64,000 nt of DNA from Solen grandis (GCA_021229015.1 CM037777.1:29319032-29383031); one strand, 5' to 3'; numbered from the stretch's first letter, positions 25,563 through 37,214 are shown. The notes: generated from the sequence alone by a model not told the origin. A program made the numbers and translations.

Positions 25563-25812
25563 GATCTACCCGGGTACCTTCTGTATTTATGGGGTCTTCC
25601 TCCACCCGTTATTAGCTGCACGCCGCTATACGCCTTAAAGTAAAGCCCCTGTAATGGTTCCGCTACATTTCGGACTTCATGGCCTTTCACGGAGATAACC
25701 TAGGTTTCATTAGATATCTTGGTTATCATGGTAGATGTTAAGTGGTCCAAGACGTCCAGGGACTCTACCTTAAATACTGTTCCGGCGACGGTAAACTCAA
25801 GCACAAAAAACA
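25563..25812 (+). mobile_element. SINE-B 3' half interrupted by a MITE
   Basis: 'tctacccgggtacc', 'cttcctccacccgttattag' and 'gccgctatacg' are SINE-B body. The SINE resumes after the insertion with 'tactgttccggcgacggtaaac' and a CAA-rich tail. The 5' half is absent. Confidence 0.8.
25635..25773. mobile_element. TTAA MITE (AGTCCCTGTAATGG family) nested in SINE-B
   Basis: TTAA duplicated at 25635-25638 and 25770-25773. The left end is 'agtaaagcccctgtaatgg' and the right end 'ccagggactctacc'. The interior has 'cattt cggacttcatggcctttcac' in family order. It sits inside a SINE whose consensus is uninterrupted elsewhere, so it moved after the SINE. Confidence 0.85.
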
Positions 25813-26355
25813 ACAATAGCTTCTTTCCTTATAACGAATAAATGTTACGTGACTCAAACGTTCCCGGATGTTGAACATTTTGGCAATATTTATAAGTAAA
25901 TTAAATACATAAAACAATTCTGTCTGGCATTCAATGTTTGTTGTTTTTTTGTTTTTGTTTTTTTGCCAGTGGATATCAATGCAGAACCTTGACTTTTGTA
26001 TGACGTCATCAAGTTCCGCAGATAGTGATACAAACATAACAATTATTCTAAATGCCCATTTGTCCAATGCAAGACATCGATTTGTCGTTCAAGGGCTGCA
26101 ATCAGAAAATCATTCTGCCATTAGGTCCGTCCATGCAAAAAGAGATATGAACAAACAGAATTTAAGCTTTATGAACCCGGATTTTTTTTTTTTTTTTTTT
26201 TGTTCATCAGTGCAATAGAGAGGAAGGGGATTTTTTCTTAGTATTCTAGCTACTTTTTTATTATTTTCATTGTGTGTTTTACTTTTTCAACTTTTGTCAA
26301 ATACTTAAGGGAAAAGAGCGTCTGCCACGGAAGCCGCAAAATACCGAAGTCGCAA
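25813..26355. other. Unannotated spacer with poly(T)
   Basis: Contains a T run of about 22 at 26180-26201. No gene recognised. Confidence 0.5.
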
Positions 26356-26518
26356 GAAAAGGACTGGTAGCTCCTTGCATGGCACTAATCATATAAGGGT
26401 AGTTCCAGGATTGGTTGGCCTGGTGTCAGGATAATGCGATATCATGCCACATGTCAACGGCACCGTGACAGCACTATCTCTGTCTCAAGTAGGCATATTT
26501 TTCAAGTGACTCCAAAAT
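26356..26518 (+). mobile_element. SINE-A fragment
   Basis: 'ggactggtagctcc', 'ggttggcctggtgtcaggataatg', 'atgccacatgtc' and 'ctctgtctcaagtag' match the SINE-A core. Head and tail are missing. Confidence 0.75.
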
Positions 26519-26709
26519 GAGACTTGGACCCACGTGAATCAACGAGCACTTCCCGAACACCTAGTCTACATGTTGGTGTAACATTTCACACAGTGTTCAA
26601 TGGGAAATAAACATACACTAGAGATTTTTCCCCAGTCACTGATTGGTCAGTTAGAATCAGCAAATTATACCGGTTATTGCCGACCCCCCTGGTGAAATAG
26701 TCTGTTTTT

Positions 26710-27604
26710 AGCTCACATGAGCACAACGTGCTCAAGGTGAGCTTTTCTGATCGCCTTTTGTCCGGCGTCCGTCGTCCGTGCGTCCGTGCGTGTGTGCGTC
26801 CGGCGTCAACAATTGCTTCAAACAACATCTCCTCCTAAACGGCTTGGCCAATTTGAAAAATATTTTGCAGGAATGTTCCTTGGATGAAGCTCTACTAAAG
26901 TTGTATAAATGGTTCTGGTCCATTGCATAATTAGGTCACAGGAGCTAAAAATAGATTTTAAAAATGCAAACTTTGAAAATCTTCTTCTGCAAAACTGCAA
27001 GGCCTAGAGCTTAGATATTTGGTATGTAGCATCATCTTATGGGCCACTATCAAGATTGTATAAATCATAGCCCTATGGTGATAAATGACCCCGCACCAGG
27101 GGTCACTTGTTTTACATAGAGTTATATAGGAAAATCTTAAAAAATCTTCTTCTATGAATCCATACGGCCTAGAGCTTAGATATTTGGTATGTAGCATCAT
27201 CTTATGGGCCACTACCAAGATTGTACAAATCATAGCCCAATGGTGATAAATGACCCCACACCAGGGGTCACTTGTTTTACATAGAGTTAAATAGGAAAAT
27301 CTTAAAAAATCTTCTTCTATGAATCAATAAGGCCTAGAGCTAAGATTTTTGGTATGTAGTAGCATCTAATGGTTCATTACAAAGATTTTCAAAGTCTTGG
27401 CCCTACGGTGATAAATGACCCTGCGCCCAAGTCTTCTCTGAAACCATATGGCCCATTGCTTAGATATTTGGTGTGTAGTATTGTCAGGGGTAAAATGTTT
27501 TAGATTAAGTTATATCAGAATCCTTGTCTGTTTAAAAACCTTGACATCAGTTGAAGCAATGGTACTCAGGTGAGCGATTCAGGGCCATCATGGCCCTCTT
27601 GTTT
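26710..27604 (+). mobile_element. Complete HINE/pearl-like non-autonomous Helentron
   Basis: The 5' end is AGCTCACATGAGCAC with a hairpin GAGCAC-aac-GTGCTC, then GGTGAGCTTTT. A GC-rich 'gtccggcgtccgtcgtccg' stretch, unique sequence, and about two and a half 165-bp core repeats follow. The 3' end has the subterminal inverted repeat ACTCAGGTGAGC, then a hairpin GGGCCA-tc-TGGCCC, then TCTTGTTT. It inserts after a T run. There is no coding capacity, so mobilisation would depend on an autonomous partner (inference). Almost identical to the inverted, gap-truncated copy at 14001-15211. Confidence 0.85.
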
Positions 27605-27716
27605 AAGTAAAATTAATCGTCAAAGAGTTCCAGTTAGCGCATTTATTCATTTAATAAACATACTTACAATCTCGGGAACAACTTTTCATGCCATATCACC
27701 TCGTCCCTCCGTCAAG

Positions 27717-28175
27717 AGCGACCCCTCCTCACCGAATTTATGGATTTCTATGAAACTTTACACGGCGGTAAAAATCTGGACTACACGACGGTAGTATGCC
27801 GTCCTTAACGTTTGATTGATTTCCATGAAACTTTACACAGCGGTAATAATCTGGACTACACGACGGTAGTATGCCGTCCTTAACGTTTGATTGATTTCCA
27901 TGAAACTTTACACAGCGGTAATAATCTGAACTACAAGACGGTAGTATGCCGTCCTTAACGTTTGATTGATTTTAATAAAATCTGGACTACACGACGGTAG
28001 TATGCCGTCCTTAACGTTTGATGGATTTCCATGAAACTTTACACCACGGCAATACTCTGTTCCTAACGATTGGCGGATTCCTATGAAACTTTTCACGACA
28101 GTAGTACTCCGGTCTTAACAGTTAACGGATTTCTATTAAACTTGACACAACGGTTGCTCACCGTCTCTAACGGTT
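27717..28175 (+). repeat. 75-bp minisatellite, degenerating to the right
   Basis: The landmark 'gacggtagtatgccgtcc' recurs near 27786, 27861, 27936 and 27992 (75, 75, then 56 through an internal deletion). Each unit includes 'gatttccatgaaacttta'. Further degenerate units follow to about 28175. Confidence 0.85.
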
Positions 28176-29078
28176 GGCGGAAATAAAAAGTACCATATAA
28201 AAATGAGTATGAAGTAAGATAAATCTTTGTCCGACATTTTTTCGAGGGGAGATAATTGGCCTTGAATCTTAACTGAGATTACTCGCGCAGGTGCGCGTCT
28301 CCTAAACGGTTTGATTGGAAGTTATAGAAAGGCAATTCACTGTTATTGACATGTTCGTGAAGCGACATTCATTCCGCCCGACATTTCCGTAAGAAAATTC
28401 AGCTACTTTTCCTGCGCGACGTCGGTGTTCACTTTGATGCATGTGTGTTTTAATATCATCAACAGAAGCTAAATGCATTTAAGAACCTCTTAAATTACAA
28501 GTTGAAAGGAGAACGCATTTTTCTTCATCTTATTTTCAAATTTAACAGATTAAAAAGGGCTCCAGCTTCCATAACTAGAACTACTTTGTCTCTTTGAGGA
28601 TTTATTCGATAAAGACTGCGTAATTTAGACAGATCGCTCTACTAGTTTGTCAGAGTTTGGTTTGAATCAGCTTTGTTTAAAGCAACAGTTGTGAAGTTAT
28701 TGTGAAGTTATTGCATGTCAGGCCCGGTTGCTTCGTTTAATACCTCTTGGGACAAAAAAGAAAATGCCAGTTCCTAAATACGGCATCTTGTATTGTCATC
28801 TTGATGAATGCTTCGTTACCAAGTATGCATGCTGTTGTCGATACGTAATTATATTGTGTCGCTTGAAGAACGTTAATCAAAACACCCCAAGACTGCCAGC
28901 GGGATTATCATGAAATAGCGATAAGCAAGACTTACACCTTGTTTTGAAGTGGAATCGAGAGTGATGGCCTCTATTTGAAAAAATTTACTCATGGGAATCA
29001 AGCCGACTTGCGCTAAATTTTCGTTGCACACATTTTTAGAACTGTATTCGACGCATTTACAGGTATAATAAACCGTTC
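28176..29078. other. Unannotated spacer
   Basis: Mixed composition, no recognised exon or element. A 61-codon frame near 28728 shows no family resemblance. Confidence 0.45.
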
Positions 29079-29337
29079 TCTGTGTCCGTGTGGTCAGGGC
29101 GCCCGCCTAAGAAGCGGGAGGTCGTTGGTTCGATTTCTGGCCGCGACATACCGTAAATAGTGATACTGGTATAGACCTCTTGCTTGGCGCTCAGCATGTA
29201 AGGGTAGTTCCAAGACTGGTTTGCCCGGTGTAAGGATAATGTGACTGGGTATGGTATCATGCCACAGGTCTAGTAGACAAAGACTCCAAATGATTGAAAA
29301 ACTGTCGGTAGGACGTTTAACTAAACAAACAAACAAA
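29079..29337 (+). mobile_element. SINE-A, full length
   Basis: tRNA-like head with A box 'gtgtggtcagggcg' and B box 'ggttcgatttc' (about 29127), then 'gcgacatacc', 'cttggcgctcagcatgtaag', 'taaggataatgtgactggg', 'atgccacaggtct' and 'gtcggtaggacgtttaac', ending in an AAAC-rich tail. This is the best reference copy of the family in the window. Confidence 0.88.
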
Positions 29338-29850
29338 AAAGCAAACAGGTTTGATAGGGAGCTTACGCCGACAGTCTAAAATCGACGTACGGCAAACAAC
29401 TTTTCTCCTGTGACCTATATTTATTATATGCAAATTATAGAATCGGTACTGAACATCAGGAATATATACATTTTGCATATTATATTATCATCCACGCTGC
29501 TTGGAGACCTATTCAGCACCAATTTTCCAACAATAACGTATTGAAGCAATTTGGACGTTGATTACATTAGTTTACGAATCTATTAATTCTGTTCTTTAAA
29601 TGAGAAAATCATTTATGAAATTTACGTGACAGTTCTTGAAGTCTTATTACTGGCGTATGGTTTTCTTCCGGTCGTTAACTCCTTCGCTTATGTATACGCA
29701 TGCAAATTGAAATCAGCGCCAGAATTTTCAGTAGAATGATGACATGCTCTTTGAGTCCACGGGCGGTGTTTATCGGAGGTTACACACTGAGAGTAAAATG
29801 ATATTCTATCCTGTCATAGTGAGGGATTTACTGCCTTTTTCTAGTTTTAT
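29338..29850. other. Unannotated spacer
   Basis: No recognised gene or element. Confidence 0.5.
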
Positions 29851-29934
29851 AGAGGATGTTTGTTCTTTTTTGTGGAAGATGCAATTTTATTACATCGAGT
29901 GAATTCTCACGAGTGGCGAATCATCTTCCACAAA
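29851..29934. repeat. Short element with TGTGGAAGATG inverted repeat
   Basis: TGTGGAAGATG at 29871 is answered by CATCTTCCACA at 29922, with 'attctcacgagtggcga' between. A related left half occurs at 46958-47035 ('tctgtggaagat', 'attcttacgagtggc'). Confidence 0.55.
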
Positions 29935-30078
29935 TAATAATAATGAATAAATAAATAACTGAACCGATTTTCCCTTTATATAATATTTAAACGAGTATAT
30001 TTTCATAGTTTTTAATGCGAATTTAACAAATGTAATTGGGCAGTTTTTCAACGAAAATTCTGTCCTTTAAATTGATGA

Positions 30079-30427
30079 TATCCGAGCGGGCGTCGGCGTC
30101 GGGCGTTCGTTCAGGTTGACCTTTTTTTCAGTCTGCTATAACTTCATTGGATTGCTTCAATATTTGGACAGTTGCTTAAGTGGAAGGTCCATTACGTTTC
30201 CAGCTGACCTTGTGACATTGACCTTTGACCTACATTTTATGAAAAAGCGACATCTGGACATGTTTACCTTTTGGTTAACCTGTTCAAACTTCTATGTGCT
30301 TCATTGGCTTGCTTCAATATTTGGACAGTCACTTAAGTTGATTGACCCCGTCATTATGTAATTGACCTTGACCTTTGACCTTCGTTTGATGAAAATTGCC
30401 CGGAAAAGCAACCATCAGGTCTTGTTT
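30079..30427 (+). mobile_element. HINE-like element with two core repeats
   Basis: Begins 'atccgagcgggcgtcggcg' and ends with 'ttgcccggaa' some 30 bases before the terminal 'ggtcttgtttta'. CGGGC/GCCCG is a short subterminal inverted pair. Two core repeats share 'gcttcaatatttggacagt' (30152 and 30309, period 157) and 'gaccttgacctttgacc'. The 3' hairpin is not obvious, so this is the least certain member. Confidence 0.6.
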
Positions 30428-30829
30428 TATTTAAGTCGCATTAAATTAAACCATATATAAAATAACTAACAGTCATTGTATTGAACAATGGTTGGGTTCA
30501 AAATCTTAGTTGAGTGCAAAATGCTGCCATTTTGTCCTCGTGTCTGAAATGTTCCGTTTCGTTTCAATTTTTTGAAATGTAATAAAATCAATGTTTGATA
30601 CGTTCTTTTACCAGTTCTATTCGTGAAATGGAAAGAAAATAAATATCATGTGTAAAAGTGCAACGTTGTCATTCAGATATGGCAATTGGGCAAAATTCAA
30701 TGCCTCCAATGAAGTTGCGTGTGTGGTATGGCGTATAAATGCATTAAACTCCTCAGTGGAATTAGAACTAGTTTATCAGTATGTGCAACAGCTATATTGC
30801 TCTTCGTATTTGGGGTGGGAGGTCTAAAA

Positions 30830-30831
<2 letters not shown>

Positions 30832-30874
<43 letters not shown>
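30832..30874. repeat. Poly(T) run of 43
   Basis: Uninterrupted T tract. Confidence 0.98.
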
Positions 30875-30876
<2 letters not shown>

Positions 30877-31054
30877 CGATGGACGACCTCGTCATTTGAC
30901 AAACCTATGAAATAACATTTTTACATAGAGTTCATCTCATTGTCCGATAATGTGTAGCGTGGGATCAATTGCATTGAACGATATAGGCAACCAATTGTTG
31001 TTGGCGTTAAGGAGCTATTAATTGTTTCAATCGTGATCAGCTCACTGCAATTTG

Positions 31055-31145
31055 AGGAAGACCCTTATGTACAAGGGGCGCTAACTATATTGGGAAGGAG
31101 ACCCGGATGTACAAGGTGCACGCGGGTAGACCTACCGTCCTACCT
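31055..31145 (-). mobile_element. Degenerate SINE-B fragment
   Basis: 'gaggaagacccttatgtac' and 'gcgggtagacctaccgtcc' resemble the reverse complement of the SINE-B body; 'agaccc..atgtacaagg' appears twice. Confidence 0.35.
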
Positions 31146-31172
31146 CGTGCATAATTTACCCTTATAATGTTG

Positions 31173-31305
31173 ATGCCTTTGCGGCCAGTCAAACCAAGAT
31201 CAGCCTGCTTATCCTTGCAGTCTGATCATGGTTTGCGCTGTTCGCTGTTCAGTCAATAAATTTTAAGCAAGCACCCCTATAAACAAATAATGATACCGTC
31301 CAAAA
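31173..31305. mobile_element. MITE-like repeat (AAGATCAGCCTGC family)
   Basis: Shares 'aagatcagcctgc', 'cagtctgatcatg', 'cagtcaataaatttt' and 'agcaagcaccccta' in order with 36285-36430. 'gatcagcctg' is also the core of the palindromic MITEs at 37935 and 53247, so the families may be related. Confidence 0.65.
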
Positions 31306-32504
31306 TGAAGAAAAGACCAATTAAAAATGGTTAAAGCCTTCATCGCATTAAACCATCAGTGATTTGATCTAAACTTGACAAACAGATGGATTTGAACACG
31401 CAATTATGTTACATATTAAGAAGAAAGATTGCTAAAATGAAATTATTCTACTGTTTTAGAAATACTTCTGGCAAGAGAGTATATCAGTCAGTTTTTAGAA
31501 TTTCGCGTTTTAAATTATAATATGATCACTTCTATATGTTTTATTCTCCTGGAGAAATTTTGTTACATTGATTTATTTATTCTATTTCTAACATGAGCAG
31601 TTAAAACACCTTGCGGCTTGTTTCGAAACCGATTTACTGCTTTGCACTGCTGTGGTTTTACTTGAAACTATATTATCGTGTATGAATACAGTAATATAAT
31701 GTTTCCGAGTAGTTGGCTTTAGATTTCAAAGCGTAAAATGACAGCTTTTTTATTATTAAGATTTTATCATTATGCAATCGGCTTTTGTGCACTAAGCTCT
31801 TCAAACGTTGATAAAGCATGCCTCGGCTCAGGAATACGTTTTACGTTGTGTGTGTTTGTTGTGAACTGGCCTTCTGTTTGGGAAATTGCAAACCAAACAA
31901 AATAATATGTTCATATCCTCTATTTTCAGTAATCCTGAGACAAGAAAAAGATAAATTTAATTCTATTTAAAGCTTTACTTTTCAACCTTAAATACTTAAA
32001 ACGTAAAATCTTCTCTGCTGACGTCCATTTTGAACCAAACAGGAAGAGATGTATTGTTTTGAGGACGTCATCATTACTAGACGTCATGACGTTATCGTTA
32101 CGTTAGGCGCTCAACATGTTACTTTGGCTTTGAATTTTGTGTTGCTGTAGATTTATAATTAAATGTGAAGAGGTTTTTTATGTACAAGACATATTGAATA
32201 CCCTTCGTATAAGTATGGTACGCGGATTATGGGGACATATGACTACATTGTCACGCTAGCACATTGTCATAAAATGTATTTTAGCGTAAGAAGTTCACGG
32301 AGACAAACTAGTATTGATTTCAATGTGGCTCCCTTATACAATGGTGCTTATTAAAGGTAACATTACATAACTCGTAATCGATATTTAATCCTTCCGAGCG
32401 CAAAGTGTTCTTTGTGTATGCCATAAATTTCTCATTTCCCTTTCTCTTAGAAATTGATTAACATTATGTAAGCTTTTGTTAAATCCCTCGTGATATCTTA
32501 ATCC
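31306..32504. other. Unannotated spacer
   Basis: AT-rich, no recognised gene or element. Confidence 0.5.
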
Positions 32505-32695
32505 TGAATCGCCCCTAAATTGGGAATCGCAGGTTCGATCCCCGGCAGCGACATACCAAAGTTATGAAAATAGTACTGGCATACCTCCCTTGTATGGCGC
32601 TAAGCCTATAAGGGAAGTTCCAGGACTGGTTGGCCCGATGTCAGGACAATATGACTGGGTGGTATTATGCCACATATATAACTGAAATACTTGTA
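32505..32695 (+). mobile_element. SINE-A, head partly lost
   Basis: B box 'caggttcgatccccgg' at about 32529, then 'gcgacataccaaagttatg', 'atggcgctaagcctataagg', 'tgtcaggacaatatgactggg' and 'atgccacatata'. The A-box portion is missing. Confidence 0.78.
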
Positions 32696-33117
32696 TGTCT
32701 TCGGTTCGAGTCTAGACACGTCCATTCGGATTTTTTTTTTTTTGTGGCCCCATCAGGGAAAACCCCATTTATTATCCCCGTAATAGGTTCAATAGGGGTC
32801 GGAGAGCCATCCCCAATTGTTCTTATAATAATGAGAAGAAACAAGAATAGAGTACTAAAGTAACATACTATAGGCACATTATTGATTACATTTAGAATAT
32901 GCATGGTATTAAATAATCCTATTTAAACCTATATCATTAAGATAACAATACATAGAAGTACATACATTAATATTAATATGGACTGTGAACAATTGGAAAG
33001 AACTGCTAACAAAATAATTTACTATGATAAGAGAGTCTTGATATATCCAGTTAAACTCCTGCAATATTACATACACATGATGTATGTGTATTTATATAAT
33101 CTGAATTTCCTATCCTA

Positions 33118-33236
33118 TCCATTCGGATTTTTAATGTGATGACGCCGCCCAGTTGGCTAGAGGGACCTTCCTCGATCTACAAGTAGCTGGACTTCACTTT
33201 CGAGTCGGAATATTGTCACGGTTAAGCTGAACTTTA
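33118..33236 (+). mobile_element. Degenerate SINE-B fragment
   Basis: 'cattcggatttttaatgtgatg', 'cccagttggctag', 'ccttcctcgatctacaagtagctgg' and 'cacggttaagc' follow SINE-B order with many substitutions. Confidence 0.55.
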
Positions 33237-33372
33237 ACATAGCCAGTTAACAACAGCACGTACAATTAATCATTACACAGATGTCAACACCGTACGGAAC
33301 ACGCCCGTATAATTGTACAAATAAAACCTCACGTTTGCAGAGATAAACGTTGTTGCCTGTAAATGCGGGAAA

Positions 33373-33397
33373 GTGTGTGTGTGTGTGTGTGTGTGTG
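33373..33397. repeat. (GT)n microsatellite
   Basis: Uninterrupted GT run. Confidence 0.95.
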
Positions 33398-33798
33398 AAA
33401 TACAAAAATATGATGCTAAGTCCCCATCCGTTTTTTTTTGTTTTTTTTTGTACGTTTTGACACCAGAGTACATTAATGGGAAGCTGAATTTGTTCACTAT
33501 TTCACTATGTCCGTACAGGAATATTATACATTACGTCCATTGAAAGCCATAATTGCCCATATGTTTATGTATATATGCTAATGTGACGTTTATTTGTGTG
33601 TGTAGATATTTTGATGGAATACTATATATATGTTAGATGGTCATATTATTTTTTGTTGGATTTATATAACTATGGACATTTATTTTTTGATGGACGATTT
33701 ATTAACCGATGACATTATATGTGGACGATTGTTATATATTTGTGTGACGAATATTATAATATACGTTTATATATATTAGCCTTTAATTGATGACGATT

Positions 33799-34990
33799 TT
33801 TATATATGCTATGGACGATTTATATATGCTTATGGACGATTTATATATTTGATGGACGATTTATATATCTTGATGGACGATTTATATATGCTGATGGAGA
33901 TTATATATTTTAAGGACGATTTATATATGCTGATGACAATAGAATTGATGACGATTTATATATTTTGATGGACGATTTATATAAGCTGATGACGATTATA
34001 TTTTGATGGACGATTTATATATTTTGATGGACGATTTATATATGCTGATGGACGATTTATATATTTTGATGGACGATTTATATATTTTGATGGACGATTT
34101 ATATATGCTGATGGACGATTTATATATGCTGATGGACGATTTATATATTTTGATGGACGATTTATATATTTTGATGGACGATTTATATATGCTGATGGAC
34201 GATTTATATATTTTGATGGACGATTTATATATTTTGGTGGACGATTTATAATGCTGATGGACGATTTATATATTTTGATGGACGATTTATATATTTTTGA
34301 TGGACGATTATATATTTTGATGGACCATTTATATATGCTGATGGACGATTTATATATGCTGATGGACGATTTATATATTTTGATGGACGATTTATATATT
34401 GCTGATGGACGATTTATATATGCTGATGGACGATTATATATTTTGATGGACGATTTATATATGCTGATGGATGATTAATATATTTTAAAGGACGATTTAT
34501 ATATGCTGATGGACGATTTATATATTTTTGATTGACGATTTATATATGCTGATGGACGATTTATATATGCTGATGGACGATTTATATATTTTGATGGACG
34601 ATTTATATATTTGGGACGATTTATATATGCTGATGGACGATTTATATATGCTGATGGACGATTTATATATTTTTGATGGACGATTATATATTTTGATGGA
34701 CGATTTATATATGCTATGACGATTTATATATCTGATGGCGATTTATATATGCTGATGGACGATTTATATATTTTGATGGACGATTTATATATTGATGATG
34801 ATGTATATTTGATGGACGATTTATATATGCTGATGGATGATTTATATATGTTGATGGACGATTTATATATGCTGATGGATGATTTATATATTTTGATGGA
34901 CGATTTATATATGCTGATGGATGATTTATATATGTTGATGGACGATTTATATATTTTGATGGACGATTTATATATGCTGATGGACGATTA
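33799..34990 (+). repeat. 21-bp minisatellite, two interspersed variants
   Basis: Roughly fifty copies of GATGGACGATTTATATA plus TTTT or TGCT. Degenerate copies begin nearer 33600. Because 21 is divisible by three, frames stay open on both strands: the plus strand reads M-D-D-L-Y-(I/M)-L repeats and the minus strand Y-I-N-R-P-S-(A/K) repeats. Frames break at many units through one-base slips, and no start context, splice or flanking coding sequence supports a gene. Confidence 0.93.
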
Positions 34991-35019
34991 GTATACATTA
35001 TACAAACACATACACTCAG

Positions 35020-35268
35020 TTCGAAAAGAAAGTGTGCAATTTTAATTTTTAATATTCAATATTTGTAAACATAATACTATAAGTTTCAAATTTCGCACAA
35101 AATATCTCGTACGCATGTGTCATCAATAAAGGCAAAAATCTCGCAATGCCACGTGGTAGAGTATATGTTCTTTACTCAGGAAAGATAGATGTTTTGAATT
35201 TTTATAAACAGAAAATTCTATCAGAAACGTTTGATCTATTCATGGAATTCTTTAATTTATTACATTTG

Positions 35269-35301
<33 letters not shown>

Positions 35302-35640
35302 GTACAAGTATAGGTTTGTGCCATCTGCTAGCTTCAATTTGAAGGCAATTAGTTGACAGACGAAGCCGACTGTGCGCTAATCTACATTAAAGAATATTAA
35401 CTATATTTAAATACTAAGTCCAATATCATTAATTCACTTACAAAAATTGGCTATACAAGAATTCAGTATCCACGAGTTCCAGTTTTGAACAAATTGTTAT
35501 AAACGGTATATGCCCTAGAAACGGGCGGTCGTGGATGAATCCATTGCTTCGTCAAAAGTGCAGGCTAGTGACGTCACAGTTTCTATTTATAGATTGCGTC
35601 ATACCAATGGCTGCAGTGTGACAGGTTCTTCAAATAGATA
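35020..35640 (+). pseudogene. Possible Tc1/mariner-type transposase remnant
   Basis: A terminal-repeat-like start follows TA ('cactcagttcgaaaag', 'aaagtgtgc'). At 35146 an ATG opens a frame beginning MPRGRVY and continuing SGKIDVLNFYKQK, which resembles transposase N-terminal helix-turn-helix regions. It is broken by a 31-base poly(T). Further on, about 35520-35640, frames reading CPRNGRSW and SDVTVSIYRLRHTNG (another frame) could be the second helix-turn-helix. No DDE region and no right terminal repeat were found. The assignment rests on weak resemblance. Confidence 0.35.
35270..35300. repeat. Poly(T) run of 31
   Basis: Uninterrupted T tract. Confidence 0.97.
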
Positions 35641-35879
35641 TGTTCTTAAAATAACTGAAATAATGTTGAAGGGGTGTTAAACCCAAGAGGAACAAGTGAG
35701 CAATATATTTTCATTCCTTATTTGTCTTATCTCGACATACAGTCACCAATCTCATTTGAAACTAGTTATTTTATGGACTGACAACCTTTTAGCATTACAA
35801 GATATTCCACCGAGGCCATTTTACGGATATGTTTCTACGAATAAGACCATTGTCAACGTGTAGGCGGTGTTCCAATTGT

Positions 35880-36130
35880 TGCTTGCAAAAGACATTAGCT
35901 GAACTTGCACAGTCTGTGTCTAGCAATCAGGCGTATATGATTGATTCCGAAGAATTGCAGAACTATTTTCTGAACGTATAACACATTTGTATAGCAAATA
36001 AACACGGAAATAGCAGAATGGATTGAAGCTGTCCTGAAACAGTAATTCCAAGACAGATATCTGAATATGAACGATTTGTTTCTGTTACGAATACTGACAT
36101 AGCTTTTGAATCTGTTCTCTTCCATCTTAA
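35880..36130. repeat. Degenerate dispersed repeat, copy 1
   Basis: Colinear with 46640-46870: 'cttgcacagtctgt' against 'cttgcaaagtctgt', 'atgattgattccg' against 'atgattgatgccg', 'aaacacggaaatag' against 'aaacacgaaaatag', 'ggattgaagctgtcctgaaacagta' against 'gaattgaagtttttcggaaacagta'. Nature unknown. Confidence 0.5.
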
Positions 36131-36284
36131 TTTTGAGACAAAGGTAGAACTATTTAAAAAATGTATGTTAATTTTGATGACTTGAAATAGACACACGTGA
36201 ATATTGAAACTGAAATACATTTATAAACATTGTAGTGCATAGATAACTACACTTGACATTTTTATTACACAAATTTGTGGTCTC

Positions 36285-36430
36285 TTGTGACTGCCCATGT
36301 AATCAATGCAGACCAAGATCAGCCTGCACATCCGTACAGTCTGATCATGATCTGCAAGGCTCGCTGAACAGTCAATAATTTTTCAGCAAGCACCCCCATA
36401 AATAACTAATGGTATAGTCCAAAAATAAAG
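36285..36430. mobile_element. MITE-like repeat (AAGATCAGCCTGC family)
   Basis: Second copy of the repeat at 31173: 'accaagatcagcctgcaca', 'cagtctgatcatgatctgc', 'gctgaacagtcaataattttt', 'agcaagcacccccataaata'. Confidence 0.65.
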
Positions 36431-36447
36431 TGAATACGAGTTCCCAA

Positions 36448-36610
36448 TTAAGGTATAGTCCCTGTAATGATTCCGCTACATTTCGGACCTCATGGCCTTT
36501 CACGGAGATAACCAATTCTAATCTAATGTTTCATTAGGGTACCTTGGTTATTTTGATAGAGGTTAAGTGGTCCAAGACAAAGCGGAACCACAAAAAGGGA
36601 CTTTCAGCAT
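36448..36610. mobile_element. TTAA MITE (AGTCCCTGTAATGG family)
   Basis: TTAAGGTATAGTCCCTG at the left; the right end 'agcggaaccacaaaaaggga' then 'cttt' is degraded and lacks a clean TTAA. The interior matches the 55637 copy, including 'catggcctttcacggagat' and 'ggttaagtggtccaag'. Confidence 0.8.
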
Positions 36611-37214
36611 AGAAAGGTTTGATGATTTTTATACTCTTTCAAGCTATTATCACAATGTCATATTTATGGGAAAAAATGACTAAATTGTTTAGAGAATCGC
36701 GATTTAATGAGATGAATAGGTAATATATGGGAATGTTAATTTCATGCACACAAATGGTATTTGATTCCCTGTTTTTAGTAGTAATGCTCTACACAAATAA
36801 ATATGTAGATTTTCCAGAGGAAAATAATTTAATAAACAATAAAAGTCACTCAATATCAATATTTCGTCAAAAATTGCTTTCGTCAAGGAAAAAAAACACA
36901 AGAAACGTTTACAATTTAGGGGCTTTAAAATTCTTTGTTCGTTGACAAATGCAAGATTTGTTGAAATAATGATTGAAAGTGACACTATTATTATTATTGA
37001 TTATTTACCACACTGTTAGCACTGATAATCATTTTAATGAAAGTTGTTTATGTTTTCTTCAAACGAAGGAAACATCTTAATTCTAAAGACAAATGTAAAA
37101 TACTGTGCGAAAGACATTTGTTAATGAGCGCAGTGATTTAAAAAGAAACACTTCAGCATTTTTAGTGGTTTCCTACCACAAAATGATTTGTCCTGTGCGC
37201 CTACTTCTGTTTTA
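36611..37214. other. Unannotated spacer
   Basis: AT-rich, no recognised gene or element. Confidence 0.5.

Noticed and set aside
34003..34998. Several 60-94 codon frames encoding MDDLYxL or YINRPSx repeats
   Set aside because: They are translations of the 21-bp minisatellite, open on both strands only because the unit is divisible by three, and broken by slips; no gene signals flank them.
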